From Desulfovibrio sp. JC022 (GTDB lineage: Bacteria > Desulfobacterota > Desulfovibrionia > Desulfovibrionales > Desulfovibrionaceae), in NCBI RefSeq assembly GCF_010470665.1, contig NZ_VOPZ01000006.1, forward strand, positions 98,224 through 162,223: a stretch of 64,000 nt of DNA. Reading direction: 5' to 3'. The translations under genes were made by a program, and so were the position numbers. A model generated the notes under the pieces. It saw only the letters and a program-made list of their open reading frames with translations, was not told the DNA's origin and did no database searches. Below, piece after piece: positions 60,274-64,000 of the stretch (position 1 is its first letter; every line of letters begins with the position of its first letter).

Positions 60274-61914
60274 TCAATCTTCAATTCCCGGAAGCTTTAT
60301 AAAAATAGATGTCCCTTTTACATCAGAACTTTCAAATGAAACACTGCCGCCCATAGTTTCAGCAATAAGCTTTGCTGAATATGTTCCCAGTCCGGTCCCC
60401 CCGGACTTATGCGCAGTCACGTATTTCTCAAAAAAAGTATCCCGGATATCTTCGGGCACGACTCCCATATTATGTATTTTTATTAATATATCCCCGAGAT
60501 CATCATTCACATCCAACGTGATCACACTCTCAGCAGGGGAAGCTTCAACAGCATTTTTAAGGAGATTCGATAACAGCGAATAGGTCAAAAATTCATCACA
60601 ACGGATATTAAAGGAAAAACCTTTTTCAACACCCTTTCCTCCAAACTGCTCCCGGACCACAAGTTTTTTATAATTAATCAGCTCAAATAGGTCCTTCAAA
60701 ACAGAGCGGGCGAGAGCATAAACATCCGCAACAGCCGGATGGTACTCGTAGGCCCCGGTTTCCATTTTATAAAGATCAAGAGAAAGGTTAATCATGTTCA
60801 ATAATTTGTATCCTGAAGCCTGTATGTATTCCAAAATTTCCCGCTGGCTTTCAGTAAGATTACCCTCATCATCCATAAGCAGGATATCCGGCAGCCCGAT
60901 AATACCGTTCAAGGGACCTTTAAGGTCGTGGCGCATTATGCGGTCCACATCTTCCTTAAGATCAGCCAGCTTTTTCTGCTCACTGATATCTATAAAATTT
61001 TCAACCATGTGCAGTTTGCCATTGATCATAACCCTGCTCACGGTCTTCTGGATAGGTATGCTTACTCCATCCCTGCGTTCAATGACATACTCCCCGTTAT
61101 CCTCATTCAGTCCCCGATCAGTAATCGGACAATTGCCTCTGAACGCAGAACAAATAACATCAAAACATTGCCTGCCGATTAATTCTTCCCATCCCACTCC
61201 CAACATTTCCAATGCCTTGGGATTAGCATCAACAATTTTATGGTCTTCAGCTTCCACCACCATAACCCCGGCCTGCATTCCGTCCAAAGTTACGTCAAGC
61301 CGGTCAAAGGCATCGGCTAGATCCAAAGTTCGCTGCTGGACCTTGCGTTCCAATTCCTGACTGTGATTACGCATAAATTCACGGGTTTCGCAATTCTCAA
61401 GAGCATTGGCCGCAGAAAGCATGAATACGGAAAAAAGCTTCAGGGTTGTATCAAGTATATCTTCCTTGCTCTGGACCATTACCCCCACAAACATTCCCCG
61501 CACCCGGGACGGAGTTAAGAGAGTGTGAAGGAAAATGTGACTGTCTCCCGCAGAATCAAGAAAAAATACGGGGCCGTCAGACTGTAGAGCATAAGCAAAA
61601 GACTGATCTTCAATAAGTAAACCGACTTCCTTTTCCAGCCTTGCTGCTGCGTACTCCGGGCAGGAACGGGCCTGTACAAAGTCCTGTGTATCATTATCAA
61701 TAAGATAAACCGCGCAGGACTTGAACGGAATCATCTTGTTGGCGCGATCACAAATTTCTTGCAGTAACATTTCCAGCGAGGATTGCGGATTGGAAAGGGA
61801 GCTTATAGTACCCAACTCACGGGCCAGATCCAGAGCCTCCATAGCTGCGGACTTCTCTTCCTGCAAGGAAGAGATCTGCTGACGCTGAAATTTTATCAAC
61901 GCTTTGTCGTCCAT
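60274..61914 (-). CDS. GAF-PAS sensor histidine kinase
   Basis: A 546-residue soluble kinase: an N-terminal coiled coil, a GAF domain (about 45-180, MIPFKSCAVYLIDNDTQ), a linking coiled coil, a PAS domain (about 205-310, with a Cys-rich CFDVICSAFRGNCPIT stretch), HisKA with MRHDLKGPLNG and HATPase with LLKNAVEAS and GGTGLGTYSAK. The PAS Cys residues could sense redox state, which is only an inference. The ATG at 61914 overlaps the end region of the HDOD gene and takes GGAGG from it, so it is translationally linked. It would phosphorylate the downstream receivers. Confidence 0.92.
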   Translation of the reverse strand: MDDKALIKFQRQQISSLQEEKSAAMEALDLARELGTISSLSNPQSSLEMLLQEICDRANKMIPFKSCAVYLIDNDTQDFVQARSCPEYAAARLEKEVGLLIEDQSFAYALQSDGPVFFLDSAGDSHIFLHTLLTPSRVRGMFVGVMVQSKEDILDTTLKLFSVFMLSAANALENCETREFMRNHSQELERKVQQRTLDLADAFDRLDVTLDGMQAGVMVVEAEDHKIVDANPKALEMLGVGWEELIGRQCFDVICSAFRGNCPITDRGLNEDNGEYVIERRDGVSIPIQKTVSRVMINGKLHMVENFIDISEQKKLADLKEDVDRIMRHDLKGPLNGIIGLPDILLMDDEGNLTESQREILEYIQASGYKLLNMINLSLDLYKMETGAYEYHPAVADVYALARSVLKDLFELINYKKLVVREQFGGKGVEKGFSFNIRCDEFLTYSLLSNLLKNAVEASPAESVITLDVNDDLGDILIKIHNMGVVPEDIRDTFFEKYVTAHKSGGTGLGTYSAKLIAETMGGSVSFESSDVKGTSIFIKLPGIED

Positions 61915-61915
61915 T

Positions 61916-63136
61916 CTATCCTCCAAATATGGTAAGAATGTCCGCAATCTGACGTCTGGCCTTCAACGCTGTGGTAACAACCGCTCCATCAGGAAGCCCA
62001 AGAGCATCCCAGGCCCCCGGGTAAGGAGTATTTACAAGACCAAAGCTATCAGTTCCATACTGCATTGCCACCGCCATGGAATCAGCAACAGAACATATTG
62101 CTGATTCAATACAGAATTCCCCGGAACGACTCCCGTGATGCCCGACCACTCCGGCAGTAATCGACGGTGGAATATTCCAGAGTTTAAAAAGGCTCCCAAC
62201 AAGATCGCAATGGTCAAATCCAAAAATGATTGACTCTGCTTCGCAATAACTGATGCCGCGAGCCATGCGCAGCTCAAAGGCCATATCAATCTTTTCCGGA
62301 CACTGCTGTAGCATGATCAACTGTCCTACGTCATGGAGCATTCCCACAACAAAACATTTATCCTGCGATACGCCGGGAACCTGCAAGGCTAAAATACGGC
62401 AAAAAACAGCACAGGCAAGCGAATGCTTCCAGAAGTCAGCCATGGAAAATCCCGTATTATGCTCGCCTTTGAACGCTTCCATTACCGAAACACTCAATGC
62501 CAGCTGGCAGACTCCATTTGTTCCTACAAGAGAGACAGCTCTGCTCAAGGACTCCACCGGCAGATCAAAACCATATAAAGGACTGTTGACCAGACTGATC
62601 AGCTTTGCACTAAGCCCTGAATCTTTAGAAATAATATCCGCAAGATTTTCTGAACCGGACCCCGGATCATTTAGGGCCTCCATTATCTTATAATAAATGT
62701 CTGGAAAAGAAGCTAAACGGATACCGCTCTTTAAAAATGCGTCCGCGCTGGCAAAAAGAGGGGTCTCGGGGATATCTGGTTCACGGCCCATGGAAATCAT
62801 CGTATGAGGTAATTCGTTATTTTTCTCCAGCTCTCTCACAAAATACTTAACGCTTACCTCCTTCAAAACTTCCATTGGAGCCACAGTCATGTCTGCATAT
62901 GCAAAAATTCCATCCACATACTCCTTGGCAAGAGCATGTAGCTGGGGGTCAGCATCAGATTCCCCAGCTCCTTTGCCGCCGAGAACCTCAACTTCACTCA
63001 CACCCCAAATATTAAAAATTCGCAGGTGCCGCTCTTCGATAACGGTGTCAGCTGCCAGCAAAAAACGTCCATTGGCTCCTTTTACATCTTCAGCCAGACG
63101 CATTCCGACTTCTAAATCTCCAACAAAAATTTTCAT
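61916..63136 (-). CDS. HDOD-domain signalling protein
   Basis: A 406-residue protein with an HDOD domain (about residues 140-345: SGIRLASFPDIYYKIMEALN, SLVNSPLYGF, GMLHDVGQLIML, VGHHG). HDOD proteins are related to HD phosphohydrolases but usually regulate rather than hydrolyse. The N-terminal 60 residues form a small beta domain (KIFVGDLEVGMRLAEDVKG). The ATG at 63136 follows AAGGGTGG; an upstream start is unlikely. It is the first gene of a four-gene operon with the kinase and receivers, so it may be the regulatory input or output of that relay. Confidence 0.9.
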   Translation of the reverse strand: MKIFVGDLEVGMRLAEDVKGANGRFLLAADTVIEERHLRIFNIWGVSEVEVLGGKGAGESDADPQLHALAKEYVDGIFAYADMTVAPMEVLKEVSVKYFVRELEKNNELPHTMISMGREPDIPETPLFASADAFLKSGIRLASFPDIYYKIMEALNDPGSGSENLADIISKDSGLSAKLISLVNSPLYGFDLPVESLSRAVSLVGTNGVCQLALSVSVMEAFKGEHNTGFSMADFWKHSLACAVFCRILALQVPGVSQDKCFVVGMLHDVGQLIMLQQCPEKIDMAFELRMARGISYCEAESIIFGFDHCDLVGSLFKLWNIPPSITAGVVGHHGSRSGEFCIESAICSVADSMAVAMQYGTDSFGLVNTPYPGAWDALGLPDGAVVTTALKARRQIADILTIFGG

Positions 63137-63238
63137 AACCCACCCTTCACTATTGCAAAACAACTGAAAACTTAGCTTTAATTAATCACAATAACGATTG
63201 AAGAGCAATTAAAATATGAATTTACTTCACACAAAGAT

Positions 63239-63270
63239 AAGGGAGGAACAGCTTCAGCTGTTCCTCCCTT
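63239..63270 (-). terminator. Terminator downstream of HAD phosphatase gene
   Basis: A perfect 15-bp stem (AAGGGAGGAACAGCT and complement) with a 2-base loop lies 30 bases after the end of the minus-strand phosphatase gene, followed on that strand by TTATCTTT. It separates this gene from the HDOD operon. Confidence 0.8.
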
Positions 63271-63300
63271 AAAGAGCATACGTAAAAATAAATTTATAAA

Positions 63301-63963
63301 TCAAAGCAATGAAACCAAATCAGCCGGTGTATCCAGAACAATATTGGCCCCCGCTTTTACAAGCTCACTCTCTCCACGAAAGCCCCAGCCGGCCCCGATG
63401 GAAATCATTCCCGCATTGATCCCGGTTTTAATATCCACATCGGAATCACCTATAAAAAGGGTCTGTTGAGGGGCTGCTCCCATGGCCTTTGCAAGCTCAA
63501 GAGCCACATCCGGTTCAGGCTTGAGAGGAACATCCTTGCGGCCGCCGTAAACTTCAAAAAAGTCCACATCCGGCAGGAATTTATTCACGGCCTCAATAGT
63601 AAACTCATGGGGTTTATTGGAAAGAACAGCCATCTTTTTCCCGCAGGAAGCAAAATCGGCAAGCACTTCCGGAATCCCGGCATATGGCTTGGCAATGGTA
63701 TTGAGCCCCTTGTCGAACTCTTCAAGCAGGACGGGAACAAACGTCTCATAAACTTCATCAGTCCGTTTATCTTCAGGCAAAGCACGCCAAGCAAGTTTTT
63801 TAGCCCCGGCACCCACAAACGTCCGATAAGCATCCACCGGATGGGGCTGAAATCCCATGCGGGTTAAAGCGGCATTACCCGCAGCGGCAATCTCGCCCAG
63901 AGTATCGAGTAAAGTTCCATCCAAATCAAAAATCACAGCGGAAAAATCAAGTGAACATTCCAT
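63301..63963 (-). CDS. HAD-family hydrolase (phosphoglycolate phosphatase-like)
   Basis: A 220-residue HAD phosphatase, complete in the window. Motif 1 is FDLDGTLLDT (nucleophile and acid Asp), motif 2 is VLSNKP, motif 3 Lys is in LKPEPD and motif 4 is IGDSDVDIKTG. The alpha-helical cap and length match phosphoglycolate phosphatases (Gph) that repair 2-phosphoglycolate from DNA damage; related sugar phosphatases cannot be excluded. It is monocistronic as far as the window shows, and the region upstream to the window edge is only 37 bases. Confidence 0.9.
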   Translation of the reverse strand: MECSLDFSAVIFDLDGTLLDTLGEIAAAGNAALTRMGFQPHPVDAYRTFVGAGAKKLAWRALPEDKRTDEVYETFVPVLLEEFDKGLNTIAKPYAGIPEVLADFASCGKKMAVLSNKPHEFTIEAVNKFLPDVDFFEVYGGRKDVPLKPEPDVALELAKAMGAAPQQTLFIGDSDVDIKTGINAGMISIGAGWGFRGESELVKAGANIVLDTPADLVSLL

Positions 63964-64000
63964 ATTTACAACCGAACTTTTTTAGAAGTTTACAATCTAT

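Noticed and set aside
1-64000. CRISPR arrays, tRNA or rRNA genes, insertion sequences, prophage
   Set aside because: No regularly spaced repeats, clover-leaf sequences, transposase, integrase or phage structural genes were noticed on reading both strands; a covariance or profile search was not possible here.

Overview
The window looks like a chromosomal segment of a motile, anaerobic deltaproteobacterium, most likely a marine Desulfovibrio-type sulfate reducer. The evidence is a tungsten-type aldehyde ferredoxin oxidoreductase, many radical SAM enzymes, a dense signalling repertoire, a Gram-negative outer-membrane export module, flagellar hook genes and a base composition near 50% GC. The genus is an inference from gene content. 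No rRNA, tRNA, CRISPR array, insertion sequence or prophage was seen.

Layout. 0-15 kb is mixed: a left-truncated radical SAM/SPASM protein; two tiny membrane proteins; a LysR regulator divergent from an aldo/keto reductase; a short AT-rich patch with an AbiC-like fragment and an orphan ImmA/IrrE peptidase; a cupin; an RND efflux pair; a hybrid histidine kinase and a diguanylate cyclase. 15.3-34.4 kb is one tightly packed plus-strand cluster of 20 genes for an unusual lipid or polyene. 34.6-38.2 kb holds the aldehyde oxidoreductase and adenine deaminase, which are convergent. 38.3-47.2 kb is a minus-strand flagellar block (fliD, flgL, flgK, flgE, flgD) preceded by an ECF sigma factor and a zinc-finger anti-sigma-like protein. 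47.8-58.7 kb is a sugar operon: galT, galK, a LacI-type repressor, galM, a four-gene ABC importer, a PfkB kinase and D-lyxose isomerase. 58.8-63.1 kb is a minus-strand HDOD / histidine kinase / REC / Hpt-REC signalling operon, and a HAD phosphatase closes the window.

The most interesting system is the 15.3-34.4 kb cluster. It contains most parts of an aryl-polyene-type pathway: ketoreductase, three complete ketosynthases plus one chain-length-factor-like ketosynthase, two ACPs, two hot-dog dehydratases, a thioesterase, an AMP ligase, two acyltransferases, a GT2 glycosyltransferase, a LolA-like carrier, an MMPL exporter and lipoproteins. It has no ammonia lyase, the usual source of the aryl starter. 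It adds three enzymes foreign to that pathway: a CrtI-like FAD desaturase/isomerase, a SPASM radical SAM enzyme and a B12-binding radical SAM enzyme. From memory, this combination resembles clusters proposed for ladderane-type lipids in anammox bacteria, with relatives reported in some sulfate reducers. The product here is unknown. The arrangement suggests a polyunsaturated chain built on ACP, altered by radical or FAD chemistry, attached to a glycosyl or glycerol head and moved to the outer membrane.

The sugar operon appears to be controlled at a promoter where a LacI-type palindrome and three CGTTTGC repeats at 12-bp spacing lie directly at the predicted transcription start. Three copies of a dispersed intergenic repeat, plus a shorter relative in the flagellar operon, sit between genes; one of them appears to supply the ribosome binding site of the PfkB kinase.
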